64,000 nucleotides of DNA, taken from assembly GCF_000422445.1 (NCBI RefSeq), contig NZ_AULU01000013.1:1-64000 (forward strand). The letters are read 5' to 3'. This DNA is from Paenibacillus assamensis DSM 18201 (GTDB lineage: Bacteria; Bacillota; Bacilli; Paenibacillales; Paenibacillaceae). A program made the translations under genes and the position numbers. Under the pieces are notes generated by a model that made no database searches, was not told the origin of the DNA, and worked only from the letters and a program-made list of their open reading frames with translations. The stretch's first letter is position 1. Each line of letters begins with the position of its first letter. This document shows, one piece after another, positions 51,126-59,149 of this stretch.

Positions 51126-52295
51126 ATGTACGAATTTGACCGAGTAATTGACCGCACTCATACAGATGCATCCAAAGTAATTCCACAGTCAGCGGCACAT
51201 AAAGACTGTATTCCTCTCTGGGTTGCAGATATGGACTTTGCGGCTGCACCTGCGATTCAAGAAGCGATTGTGAAGCGTCTTCAAACGCCGATATACGGAT
51301 ATACGGAGCGTTCGGACCGCTATTATGATGCGGTAATCGGATGGATGGGCAAGCGTCATAACTGGCAGATTAAGAAGGACTGGATCGTGACGATGCCAGG
51401 GGTTGTCCCTGCGATGGCAGTTACTATGCGAACTTGGGTGAAGCCTGGCGAGAAAGCAATTATTATGCCGCCGCTATATCCTCCATTTGCGAGTATGATT
51501 GCTTCCAATGGCGGTACAGTCGTGACAAATCCGCTTGTGCTGCAAAATGGACACTATGAAATTGACTTCTATGACTTCGAGCAGAAGGCGAAGGACCCTG
51601 CGGTGAAAATGTTCTTCCTTTGCAATCCACATAACCCAGGTGGTCGTGTGTGGTCGCGTGAGGAATTACAGCGGATCGCGGATATTTGTCTCGCGAATGA
51701 TGTGCTTATATTTTCGGACGATATCCATCATGACATTGTGTTCTCTGGGCATACGTATACGCCGATTGCGTCCTTGTCACCGGATGTTGCAGACATTACG
51801 ATTACAGCTACGTCTGCGGGCAAGTCGTTTAATATCGCTGGTTTTAAGGCAGCGAATATTATGATTACGAACGCGAAGCTGCGCAACGCGTTCAGCAGAA
51901 CGGTACAAGCGTTGGGTATGAATGATCTGGATGTGATGCCGATTGAGGCAACAATAGCTGCCTATACAGAAGGCGAAGCGTGGTTCGATGCGATGATGGC
52001 GTATATGCAGGGTAACAATAAACTTATCGAGGAGTTTATTACAGCACGCATTCCTGAGGTGAAGGTGTTCAAGCAGGAAGGCACATATTTGAAATGGCTC
52101 GATTTCCGCGAGCTTGGGCTGTCTCCTGTGGAGTTGAAGGACTTCTTGCAGTTGAAGGCGAAGGTATGGCTGAACCAAGGGATTTCGTTTGGTGATAATG
52201 GAGCGGGCTTTATGCGCTTGAATATGGCGTCACCGCGTTCTGTTATTCAAGAGGCGTTGGAGCGTATGGAGAAAGCCATTCAAGAGCGTCGTTAA
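51126..52295 (+). CDS. patB: MalY/PatB-type aminotransferase, cystathionine beta-lyase
   Basis: PLP fold-type I enzyme of the MalY/PatB branch, predicted C-S beta-lyase acting on cystathionine or cysteine. Key segments are VADMDFAAAPAI at the N terminus, NPHNPGGRVWSREEL, FSDDIHHDIV, and the Schiff-base lysine in TSAGKSFNIAG near residue 238. The 389 residues are typical. The start is ATG 51126 behind GAGGTGG. It is monocistronic. Substrate choice cannot be read from sequence. Confidence 0.88.
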   Translation: MYEFDRVIDRTHTDASKVIPQSAAHKDCIPLWVADMDFAAAPAIQEAIVKRLQTPIYGYTERSDRYYDAVIGWMGKRHNWQIKKDWIVTMPGVVPAMAVTMRTWVKPGEKAIIMPPLYPPFASMIASNGGTVVTNPLVLQNGHYEIDFYDFEQKAKDPAVKMFFLCNPHNPGGRVWSREELQRIADICLANDVLIFSDDIHHDIVFSGHTYTPIASLSPDVADITITATSAGKSFNIAGFKAANIMITNAKLRNAFSRTVQALGMNDLDVMPIEATIAAYTEGEAWFDAMMAYMQGNNKLIEEFITARIPEVKVFKQEGTYLKWLDFRELGLSPVELKDFLQLKAKVWLNQGISFGDNGAGFMRLNMASPRSVIQEALERMEKAIQERR

Positions 52296-52323
52296 GATAC
52301 TTTCTATACATTTTACAAGGGAA

Positions 52324-52350
52324 GGGAGGGCTTAGGTCCTCTCTTTTATT
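52324..52350 (+). terminator. intrinsic terminator after patB
   Basis: GGGAGG pairs with CCTCTC (one G-U pair), followed by TTTTATT. Confidence 0.6.
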
Positions 52351-52429
52351 GTGAGCATGCATCGGGTACACTAGTGGTGGCAAGCAGGACGGGATAACCG
52401 ATTAGAGCAAAAGAATGGAGTTATTATAG

Positions 52430-52909
52430 ATGTTGATTCAATTGATTAGTGTAGGAAAATTAAAAGAAAAGTACTTGGTACAAGGGATTGCGGAATATAG
52501 CAAACGATTGGCGCCTTATGTGAAGTTTCAAGTGACAGAGCTATCGGATGAACAGGCACCAGAGAAGATGAGCGATGCAGAAGTGGAACAGGTGAAAGAT
52601 CGTGAAGGCGAGCGTATTTTAGCACAGGTGAAGCCAGATGCTCATGTTGTAGCGTTAGCGATAAATGGACAGCTGTGGTCCAGTGAGGATCTAGCAGCTC
52701 ATATTGATAAGCTTGGCACGTATGGAACGAGCCATGTTGTGTTTATAATAGGCGGTTCGAATGGTTTGTCGGATGCTGTTCTACGCCGTGCACAGACGAA
52801 GCTGTCGTTTGGTCGGATGACGTTGCCGCATCAGTTGATGCGCTTGGTGTTAGTGGAGCAGATTTATCGCGCAGTGAAGATCAATCGTGGGGAACCGTAT
52901 CATAAATAA
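52430..52909 (+). CDS. rlmH: 23S rRNA pseudouridine-1915 methyltransferase RlmH
   Basis: SPOUT methyltransferase that methylates the pseudouridine at 23S position 1915. The 159 residues begin [16 protein letters not shown]. The SAM-binding knot shows [17 protein letters not shown] and [23 protein letters not shown], and the end is GEPYHK. In staphylococci this gene is orfX, whose 3' end is the attachment site of SCC elements. The same 3' sequence recurs twice downstream here, while the gene itself is intact. Confidence 0.97.
   Translation: MLIQLISVGKLKEKYLVQGIAEYSKRLAPYVKFQVTELSDEQAPEKMSDAEVEQVKDREGERILAQVKPDAHVVALAINGQLWSSEDLAAHIDKLGTYGTSHVVFIIGGSNGLSDAVLRRAQTKLSFGRMTLPHQLMRLVLVEQIYRAVKINRGEPYHK
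52892..52905 (+). repeat. rlmH attachment-type direct repeat, copy 1
   Basis: GAACCGTATCATAA encodes the C-terminal EPYHK of rlmH. The same 14 bases recur at 55030 and 61016 in the same orientation. Its position equals the SCC attachment site of staphylococcal orfX. Confidence 0.8.
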
Positions 52910-53161
52910 GGAAAATATCTGAAAACAATAGTCAATGTAACTACATTTAAATTTTTAGTTGACTTTACATTTTGTGCGTTTTTTGTTCAAACTGTAATTG
53001 TAAAAATAAAAAGTAAACTAATGAACTGATTACTAAGTGTTAAAGGAGCAAAGTGGTTACAAATTTTGTTTCCCATAAGTAAAATGGTACTATTTAGGTG
53101 AAGTTATTATTGAGAAGCTATCTCTTTTATACTATAATAATTCTGTTAAGGAGGTGTAGAT

Positions 53162-53503
53162 ATGAATCGTGAACAATTTGGGAAAAATCTAACCGCTATA
53201 TTAAAAGATAGGGGACTAACAACTATTCGTTTAGCTGATGAGTGCGGAATTAGTTACTCGTCGTTGGCCTCAATTGCATTTGGACAATCAGATATTTCGC
53301 AATCACAATTGGAATCGATATCCCATTATTTACAGATTTCCCCCTTAGAGTTGTTGAATCTTGATGAGGCTCAGCCTGCAATTCCTTTTGAAGCAAGATT
53401 ACGTGTTCAAGGATATCAAACAGATCCTGAAATAAAAAAAGCACTTCAGTTTGCTTCTTCTTTCCTTACGCATATCGAGGAATTAAAACAATTAAGGGGA
53501 TAG
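53162..53503 (+). CDS. Xre-family helix-turn-helix regulator
   Basis: A 113-residue DNA-binding protein. The Cro/CI-type helix-turn-helix covers about residues 8-65 (RLADECGISYSSLASIAFGQ). The C-terminal 40 residues may contact partners. GGAGG lies before ATG 53162. It is followed after 3 bases by an ImmA/IrrE protease gene and then a PIN-like gene, so it probably acts as operon repressor and antitoxin. The gene is AT-rich compared with rlmH, in line with horizontal transfer. Confidence 0.85.
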   Translation: MNREQFGKNLTAILKDRGLTTIRLADECGISYSSLASIAFGQSDISQSQLESISHYLQISPLELLNLDEAQPAIPFEARLRVQGYQTDPEIKKALQFASSFLTHIEELKQLRG

Positions 53504-53506
53504 TGC

Positions 53507-54337
53507 ATGATTCCTATAATATACTCTAATATATACAAAAATAATGAAAAATATCGATTAGCAAAGATGAGGGCTATATCGGCAAGAGAAAAGTATAGAA
53601 TAAACAGCGGGCCTATTACTAGTCCCGTTTTTTCATATCTTGAAAAAGAAGATTGTTATGTTGTTACATATGGCTTTGATAAAAAAACTCAGCTACTAGG
53701 AATGTACATTAAGCAAGGAGATTTAAAAATAGTATTAATTCATAGACATAGAATTTTAGGTAATCAAAATTTCACAGCCGCTCATGAATTATCGCACGTT
53801 TTATTTGATGATGAGGATATGTTTGATATTTGTTTTCCGGAGGGTTTCAGTAAGGACGATAACGAAATCTTAGCAGACTTTTTTGCGTCGCATTTTTTAA
53901 TGCCAGAAGAGGATATTTTAAAAGAGTATAATTGGGGGGAAATTGAAGTAAGAAAAGAGAACATACTCAAATTGAGCTCCAAATACAAAGTATCTTTTAT
54001 CGCTATGGCACTAAGATTATATAACCTAGGTCTGATAACTTTCGATGTGTACCAAGAATATCTTCGTAAGAGTCGAAAAGGTAAGTTGAAGTTAAAGGAA
54101 ACTTGTTTAATTGAGGGTATCGATTCCTTGGTTTTTGAAGCCCCCAAGGATGCTTACATTTCTGACAATTACATTAGTTTATTAATCAGTGCATACCATA
54201 ATGCCAATATAAGTAAGTCCGTGATGGTAAATCATTTTATTGCTTTTTTAGAAGAGAATTTAGAGACTGACCTTAGCAAAGTAGTAGAACAAGCTGATGC
54301 AACATATCCAGATGAAGTTGGATGGGACGAGCTATGA
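53507..54337 (+). CDS. ImmA/IrrE-family metallopeptidase
   Basis: A 276-residue zinc protease of the COG2856 family. The catalytic HELSH is near residue 93 and the third-ligand helix NEILADFFASHFLMP is near 120, as in ImmA, which cleaves the ImmR repressor of ICEBs1. The C-terminal 100 residues are specific. It follows the Xre gene by 3 bases and overlaps the PIN-like gene by four. By analogy it may inactivate the Xre regulator on a trigger; the target is inferred. Confidence 0.85.
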   Translation: MIPIIYSNIYKNNEKYRLAKMRAISAREKYRINSGPITSPVFSYLEKEDCYVVTYGFDKKTQLLGMYIKQGDLKIVLIHRHRILGNQNFTAAHELSHVLFDDEDMFDICFPEGFSKDDNEILADFFASHFLMPEEDILKEYNWGEIEVRKENILKLSSKYKVSFIAMALRLYNLGLITFDVYQEYLRKSRKGKLKLKETCLIEGIDSLVFEAPKDAYISDNYISLLISAYHNANISKSVMVNHFIAFLEENLETDLSKVVEQADATYPDEVGWDEL

Positions 54338-54912
54338 TTAATATTATAACTTCAGGTGACGTTGTTATTGACAATACTACGTTATCCAATTTCTCGTTAG
54401 CAGGGGTTTTTGATTTACTTAATGATATTTTCCATGGCGCTAAAATTATTACTATTTCTGTGAAAACGGAATCTTTTGTTATTACTTCAGTTAAACAGGA
54501 CGTAGAGTTAGCTTTGAAATCGGGGTGGCTCGAGATTAAAGAACTGTACGGTATTGATATGCTATCCGAATATTATACCATTTCTAAGAATTATCCCACA
54601 AAAATATCTAATGTTCCCAAGCTTGGCGATGGGGAGGCTGCATCTTTAATCTATGCGAAATATCAAAAATGTATTTTAATTACAGATGATAATGGACCCA
54701 AAAAGCTAGCCAGGAAGTATGGGATTGTGACGATTGGCTCAATTGGGCTACTATACATGGCTAAAGAAATGGGCTTAATAAGCTTAGAGCGCTGTGATGA
54801 GCTGTTTAACTTAATGAGAAATAATGGCGCGTTTTTCCCAAAGAAATACAGGTCATTTAGTGATTGTATTTCTGACTTAGAGTTTAAGTTTATGACTGTA
54901 GAGAAAAGGTAG
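54334..54912 (+). CDS. PIN-like nuclease, putative toxin
   Basis: A 192-residue protein resembling the PIN-domain family related to DUF3368. The acidic residues expected for metal binding are visible: Asp in VVIDNTTLSNF near residue 13, DGE in KLGDGEAASLI near 98, and two Asp in LITDDNGPKKLARKYGI near 118. PIN proteins are often RNases and toxins. ATG 54334 overlaps the protease stop; an in-frame ATG at 54322 also exists. Toxicity is inferred from the operon. Confidence 0.75.
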   Translation: MINIITSGDVVIDNTTLSNFSLAGVFDLLNDIFHGAKIITISVKTESFVITSVKQDVELALKSGWLEIKELYGIDMLSEYYTISKNYPTKISNVPKLGDGEAASLIYAKYQKCILITDDNGPKKLARKYGIVTIGSIGLLYMAKEMGLISLERCDELFNLMRNNGAFFPKKYRSFSDCISDLEFKFMTVEKR

Positions 54913-54976
54913 TAGCTCTTATTCACTGTGATTATTGCTTTAAAAATATATAGTATGGAGTTGCCTTACTAACAAA

Positions 54977-55003
54977 TAAAGGCACCCAATTTGGGTGCCT
55001 TTC
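54977..55003 (+). terminator. intrinsic terminator after the PIN-like gene
   Basis: AAAGGCACCCAA pairs with TTGGGTGCCTTT; the flanks are AT-rich. It may work in both directions. Confidence 0.8.
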
Positions 55004-55029
55004 GAATTCTCTTTATAAATGATAGGGCT

Positions 55030-55043
55030 GAACCGTATCATAA
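55030..55043 (+). repeat. rlmH attachment-type direct repeat, copy 2
   Basis: GAACCGTATCATAA, identical to the rlmH 3' end. Read in the rlmH frame the flank gives INDRAEPYHK, similar to INRGEPYHK of rlmH, so slightly more than the core is retained. It lies just after the Xre/ImmA/PIN operon. Confidence 0.75.
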
Positions 55044-55263
55044 GACGACGAAGTGAATCACTCCTTTTACAGTTGTTTTAATACAATTGTATCCTACCAA
55101 ATCAGCATGATGTGTTTTTTATGCGCTATATCAGGCTGTGACTTATTTGAATCGTGTGATAACTGTTCAGATATGCTATCTTGAATATAAGGTAATTTTT
55201 AATCTTAAATGTAATATCGAGTAAGATGTAATTATAATAAAAATTCAACTTAATTGTATAAGC

Positions 55264-55447
55264 GAGAACAGGTGTCTGATCGGCGAGCGTGCTTGTCGAT
55301 CTGACTTAAAAGGGAAGTTCGGTGCAATGCCGACGCGGTCCCGCCACTGTAACGGAGGAGCAGGCAGCTCAATCAGCCACTGATCTACATCGATCGGGAA
55401 GGTCGCTGCCGAGTGATGATTCCCGAGCCAGGAGACCTGCCTGTTCT
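55264..55447 (+). ncRNA. cobalamin (B12) riboswitch
   Basis: P1 pairs AGAACAGG (55264-55271) with CCTGTTCT (55440-55447). The conserved core AAAAGGGAAGTTCGGTGCAA and the following GCCGACGCGGTCCCGCCACTG are intact, and the B12 box GAGCCAGGAGACCTGCC is present near the 3' end. A terminator and an alternative pairing lie downstream, so it should switch transcription of the following LysR gene off when adenosylcobalamin is abundant. Confidence 0.93.
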
Positions 55448-55471
55448 GATAGCACTGCGTACCTACGGGAG

Positions 55472-55556
55472 ATAGGGAGGCGTTAGATGATCCATCATAA
55501 TGTAAGATTATGAAGGCGTCTTTCCCTATGTATTTTTCAGAGGGAGGACGCCTTTT
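55472..55556 (+). terminator. riboswitch expression platform (terminator and antiterminator)
   Basis: The terminator stem pairs AAGGCGTC..TCCCT (from 55513) with AGGGAGGACGCCTT, followed by TTTC. An alternative stem pairs ATAGGGA (55472-55478) with TCCCTAT (55523-55529), which would break the terminator. Confidence 0.8.
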
Positions 55557-55619
55557 CTAGTTGTTAGAAGAAGGCTATCTAGAGAAACGACACTGGGGTT
55601 GTAGAAAAGGGGTATTCTA

Positions 55620-56561
55620 ATGACCTTACAGCAATTGAAATATATTCTGACCATCGTTAGTTGCGGCTCCATAAGCGAAGCGGCAAAGAAGCTGTATATT
55701 TCTCAGCCGAGCTTGTCCAACGCGGTGAAAGAGATTGAGATGGAAGCTGGTATAGAGATTTTCCTTCGATCGTCCAAGGGAATTGTGCTGTCAAGCGATG
55801 GAGCGGAGTTTTTATCTTACGCTAGGCAAGTCGTGGAGCAAGCTGAGCTGCTCGAGCAGCGGTACATGAATCGTAAGCCTTCGAAGAAGCTGTTCTCGAT
55901 CTCAACGCAGCATTACGCCTTTTCTGTGCAGGCTTTCGTCGGACTGCTGAAGGAGCTTAATGTGGATGAGTATGAGTGTACGCTGCGTGAAACACGCACC
56001 TATGAGATTATTGAAGACGTAAGGAATATGAAAAGTGAGCTCGGAATCATCTATATGAGCGAATTCAACCGAAAGGTGATTCAGAAGATATTAAAGGACA
56101 ATGAGTTGCGATTTTATCCGTTATTCCAAGCGGAAGCGCACGTATTCATCAGTAAGGAGCATCCACTTGCATCCAAGTCGCTACTGGACATCGAAGATTT
56201 GGATGACTTCCCGTGTTTGGCCTTTGAGCAAGGCGAATATAATTCCTTTTACTTTGCGGAGGAAATACTAAGTACACGAACATACAAGAAAAAAATATTG
56301 GTCAGTGACCGCGCGACGCTATTTAACCTGTTGATCGGGCTTAATGGCTATACGATTAGCTCGGGCGTATTGAATAAGGATCTGAACGGGGAACAAATCA
56401 AATCTGTACGACTTCGTACCGATGAGAGCATTCAGGTGGGTTACATCGTGAATCAGAAGGCCAGTTTGAGTCAGTTGGCTACCGCCTATGTGATGAAGCT
56501 CAAAAATATCATTATGGATTTTGGCTACCCGATTATAAAGCAAGAGGATGAACTCGACTGA
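55620..56561 (+). CDS. LysR-type regulator under B12 riboswitch, likely metE activator
   Basis: A 313-residue LysR-type regulator with an N-terminal winged HTH (residues 1-60, SISEAAKKLYISQPSLSNAV) and an effector-binding domain. The segment SDRATLFNLLIGLNGYTISSGVL resembles sulfur-metabolism regulators of the CmbR/MtaR group. AAAAGGGG precedes ATG 55620. It is preceded by a cobalamin riboswitch and converges with metE. The simplest reading is that it activates metE when B12 is scarce; the effector is unknown (homocysteine is the usual candidate). Confidence 0.85.
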   Translation: MTLQQLKYILTIVSCGSISEAAKKLYISQPSLSNAVKEIEMEAGIEIFLRSSKGIVLSSDGAEFLSYARQVVEQAELLEQRYMNRKPSKKLFSISTQHYAFSVQAFVGLLKELNVDEYECTLRETRTYEIIEDVRNMKSELGIIYMSEFNRKVIQKILKDNELRFYPLFQAEAHVFISKEHPLASKSLLDIEDLDDFPCLAFEQGEYNSFYFAEEILSTRTYKKKILVSDRATLFNLLIGLNGYTISSGVLNKDLNGEQIKSVRLRTDESIQVGYIVNQKASLSQLATAYVMKLKNIIMDFGYPIIKQEDELD

Positions 56562-56576
56562 GTCCATCCTCTTTTA
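56544..56576. terminator. bidirectional terminator between lysR and metE
   Basis: GAGGATG..ACTC pairs with GAGT..CATCCTC, followed by TTTTA on plus. It overlaps the lysR stop and serves both convergent genes. Confidence 0.75.
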
Positions 56577-56581
56577 CGTTA

Positions 56582-58852
56582 TTACAACGTTGCTCTAACT
56601 TCTTTAGCTGCTTGTACAAGGTTTTTCAAGCTGGCCCACGTTTCCGTGACACCGCGTGTTTTAAGTCCGCAATCCGGGTTAACCCATAGCTTGGAGACTT
56701 CGATCTTGTCGAGCATGCGGTCCAGCCCTTGTTTAAGCTCGTCCACGCTCGGAATTCGAGGCGAATGGATGTCATAGACGCCAGGACCGACTTCCGTACG
56801 GAAGCCGCATTCATTGAGAACGTCGATGAGGGCCAGATCCGAACGTGATGCTTCGAACGTAATGACATCGGCGTCCATCGCATCGATATCGCGAATGATG
56901 TCGCTGAATTGGCTGTAGCACATATGGGTATGAATTTGCGTTTCGGCTTTAACACCACTGTGTACAAGTCTGAAGGCAGGAATTGCCCAGCTCAAGTATT
57001 CGCTTTGCCAGTCGGAATGACGCAGTGGCAGCTTTTCTCTTAATGCAGCCTCGTCGATCTGAATAATTTCGATACCGTTCGCTTCCAGATCGAGTACTTC
57101 GTCACGAATGGCAAGACCGATCTGAAGAGCGCTCTCCTTCAGGCTGATATCCTCGCGAGGGAAGGACCAGTTCAGAATCGTTACCGGACCTGTCAGCATA
57201 CCTTTGACCAGTTTGTTGGTACGGCTCTTCGCGAACGCCGAGTATTCTACTGTCATCGGCTTGCTGCGGCTAATGTCGCCCCATACGACCGGCGGTTTTA
57301 CGCAGCGTGTTCCGTAAGACTGAACCCAGGCGTTCTCTGTGAAAATAAAGCCATCCAAGCATTCGCCAAAGTATTCTACCATGTCATTGCGCTCGTATTC
57401 GCCGTGAACAATGACGTCAATGCCGATCTCTTCCTGCTGTGCAATGCACTCTGCGATCCGGTCAAAGTTGAACTGCTTGTACTGTTCTTCGGTGATGTTG
57501 CCTTTCTTGAAAGCTGCGCGGTTTGCGCGGACTTCAGCCGTTTGCGGGAATGAGCCGATCGTCGTCGTAGGCAGCAGCGGCAGATTAAATTTTGCTTTTT
57601 GAATCGCTTCTCGCTCTTCAAACGCAGGCAATCTCGTGAAGTCGGCATCCGTCAACGCGGCCACTCTCTTCTGTACCGAGTTGTCGTTCGTAAGGCGCGA
57701 CCCGTTGAACAGCTTCTCGTTCTCCGTATAAATAGCGGAGGCTTCCGGGTTTGCTTGCTCCAGAATCGATTTCAGATCAGCAAGCTCACGCAGCTTCTCT
57801 TCCGCGAAGGCGAAGTATTGCTTATTTGTCTCCGTCAGCTTCGTTTCATGCTTCAGTGAATAAGGAACGTGGAGCAGTGAGCAGGAAGTGCCGAGCACGA
57901 CTTGGCTTGCATGCTTGCCGATCTCGCGAACGAGGGCAATCGTCTGTTTATATTGGTTCTTCCAGATGTTCTTACCGTTAAGTACGCCGGCGAACAGCAC
58001 TTTGTCGCTTGCGAAGCCATGCTCACGCACGAGCTCCAAAGACTGCTTGCCTTCGACGAAGTCAATGCCGATTCCGTCAAACGGCAGTGCTTGAAGCGCC
58101 TGATAGCAGTCACGAACGTCTCCGAAATACGTTTGCACGACAACTTTTACGTTGCCTTTGGCGGAAAGAATTCCGTTGTAAAGCTCCGTAAACAGCGAGA
58201 TATCTTCCGCAGTCAAATCCGTTACCAATGCAGGCTCATCCAGTTGAAGCCATGCTGCGCCAAGCGTGTTCAATTGGTTCAGGACAGCTTTATACGCTTC
58301 GACAACCGCAGGCACGAAGTCCTCTGCTTTTTTGGATCCAGTGAATCTTGCGAGTTTGAGCAGGGTGAATGCGCCAATCAGTACCGGTTTAGTTGTAATT
58401 CCCTGTTGTTTTGCTTCCGTAAATTCGTCGAACAACTTCGATCCAGCCACACGGATGCTTGTTGTATCGTCAATTTCGGGCACCATATAATGATAGTTCG
58501 TGTTGAACCATTTTTTCATCGCCAGTGCTTTCACGTCGCCTTTGTCGCCTTGATAGCCTCTCGCCATTGCGAAATACGTTTCTAGCGGGCTTAGACCGAG
58601 CGCTTGGTATCTTTGCGGAACGATCCCAAGCAAGCAAGCGGTGTCGAGCAGTCCATCGTAGAAGGAAAAATCATTGGATGGAATGAAGTCGACGCCATTT
58701 TCCTGCTGAAGCTTCCAGTTTGCCGCTCTAAGCTGCGCCGCAGTTTGTTGTAGTTCTTCGACGGGAAGTACACCTTTGAAGTATTTTTCGGATGCAAATT
58801 TAAGCTCTCTAAGTCCGCCTACTCGCGGATAACCAATGATGGATGTTTTCAA
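56582..58852 (-). CDS. metE: cobalamin-independent methionine synthase
   Basis: Transfers a methyl group from methyltetrahydrofolate-glutamates to homocysteine without B12. Two (beta-alpha)8 barrels make 756 residues. The C-terminal barrel carries zinc ligands in HTHMCYSQF and NPDCGLKTR. The N terminus is KTSIIGYPRVGGLREL. It starts at TTG 58852, with AAGGAG 9 nt upstream; the in-frame extension to 58966 is not protein-like. It has its own promoter and no riboswitch of its own, and converges with the LysR gene. Confidence 0.95.
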   Translation of the reverse strand: MKTSIIGYPRVGGLRELKFASEKYFKGVLPVEELQQTAAQLRAANWKLQQENGVDFIPSNDFSFYDGLLDTACLLGIVPQRYQALGLSPLETYFAMARGYQGDKGDVKALAMKKWFNTNYHYMVPEIDDTTSIRVAGSKLFDEFTEAKQQGITTKPVLIGAFTLLKLARFTGSKKAEDFVPAVVEAYKAVLNQLNTLGAAWLQLDEPALVTDLTAEDISLFTELYNGILSAKGNVKVVVQTYFGDVRDCYQALQALPFDGIGIDFVEGKQSLELVREHGFASDKVLFAGVLNGKNIWKNQYKQTIALVREIGKHASQVVLGTSCSLLHVPYSLKHETKLTETNKQYFAFAEEKLRELADLKSILEQANPEASAIYTENEKLFNGSRLTNDNSVQKRVAALTDADFTRLPAFEEREAIQKAKFNLPLLPTTTIGSFPQTAEVRANRAAFKKGNITEEQYKQFNFDRIAECIAQQEEIGIDVIVHGEYERNDMVEYFGECLDGFIFTENAWVQSYGTRCVKPPVVWGDISRSKPMTVEYSAFAKSRTNKLVKGMLTGPVTILNWSFPREDISLKESALQIGLAIRDEVLDLEANGIEIIQIDEAALREKLPLRHSDWQSEYLSWAIPAFRLVHSGVKAETQIHTHMCYSQFSDIIRDIDAMDADVITFEASRSDLALIDVLNECGFRTEVGPGVYDIHSPRIPSVDELKQGLDRMLDKIEVSKLWVNPDCGLKTRGVTETWASLKNLVQAAKEVRATL

Positions 58853-58885
58853 TTGTAGCAGCTCCTTACGTGATATGTTGGATAG

Positions 58886-58891
58886 ATTATA
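58886..58891 (-). promoter_or_regulatory. metE -10 element
   Basis: TATAAT on minus at the expected distance before metE. No good -35 lies 16-18 bases upstream, as is common for activator-dependent promoters. Confidence 0.5.
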
Positions 58892-58925
58892 AGACGTGGA
58901 AGCTGCTATCGGGAAACACAAAAAA

Positions 58926-58943
58926 ACTATGCAAAGGTATAGT
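58926..58943. promoter_or_regulatory. candidate LysR operator at metE
   Basis: ACTAT-N8-ATAGT is a dyad flanked by seven A and seven T. Its centre lies about 55 bases upstream of the inferred metE start, the usual LysR position. AAACTAT/ATAGTTT half-sites resemble the MET-box described for streptococcal MtaR. It could also be a terminator hairpin. Confidence 0.45.
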
Positions 58944-59149
58944 TTTTTTATATGGGCTAATTTCATGAAGGAATGCCCTGAGGGTAGTTAAAGAGGTAGC
59001 AAGAAACGTTGGCCCCCAATGTATGGGATACAAAACGGATTGAAGTTGGTTGTAAACAGTGTTAATCTAAACAACGTTAAACGCTAATACTATACTCCAC
59101 CATACAACTAAAAACAGTCACTATTTTAGTTATAAAGAAAGGTAATACG

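Noticed and set aside
57902-58585. 227-codon open frame on plus opposite metE
   Set aside because: Antisense to a clear metE coding sequence, with no start signal and cysteine/arginine-rich composition typical of shadow frames.
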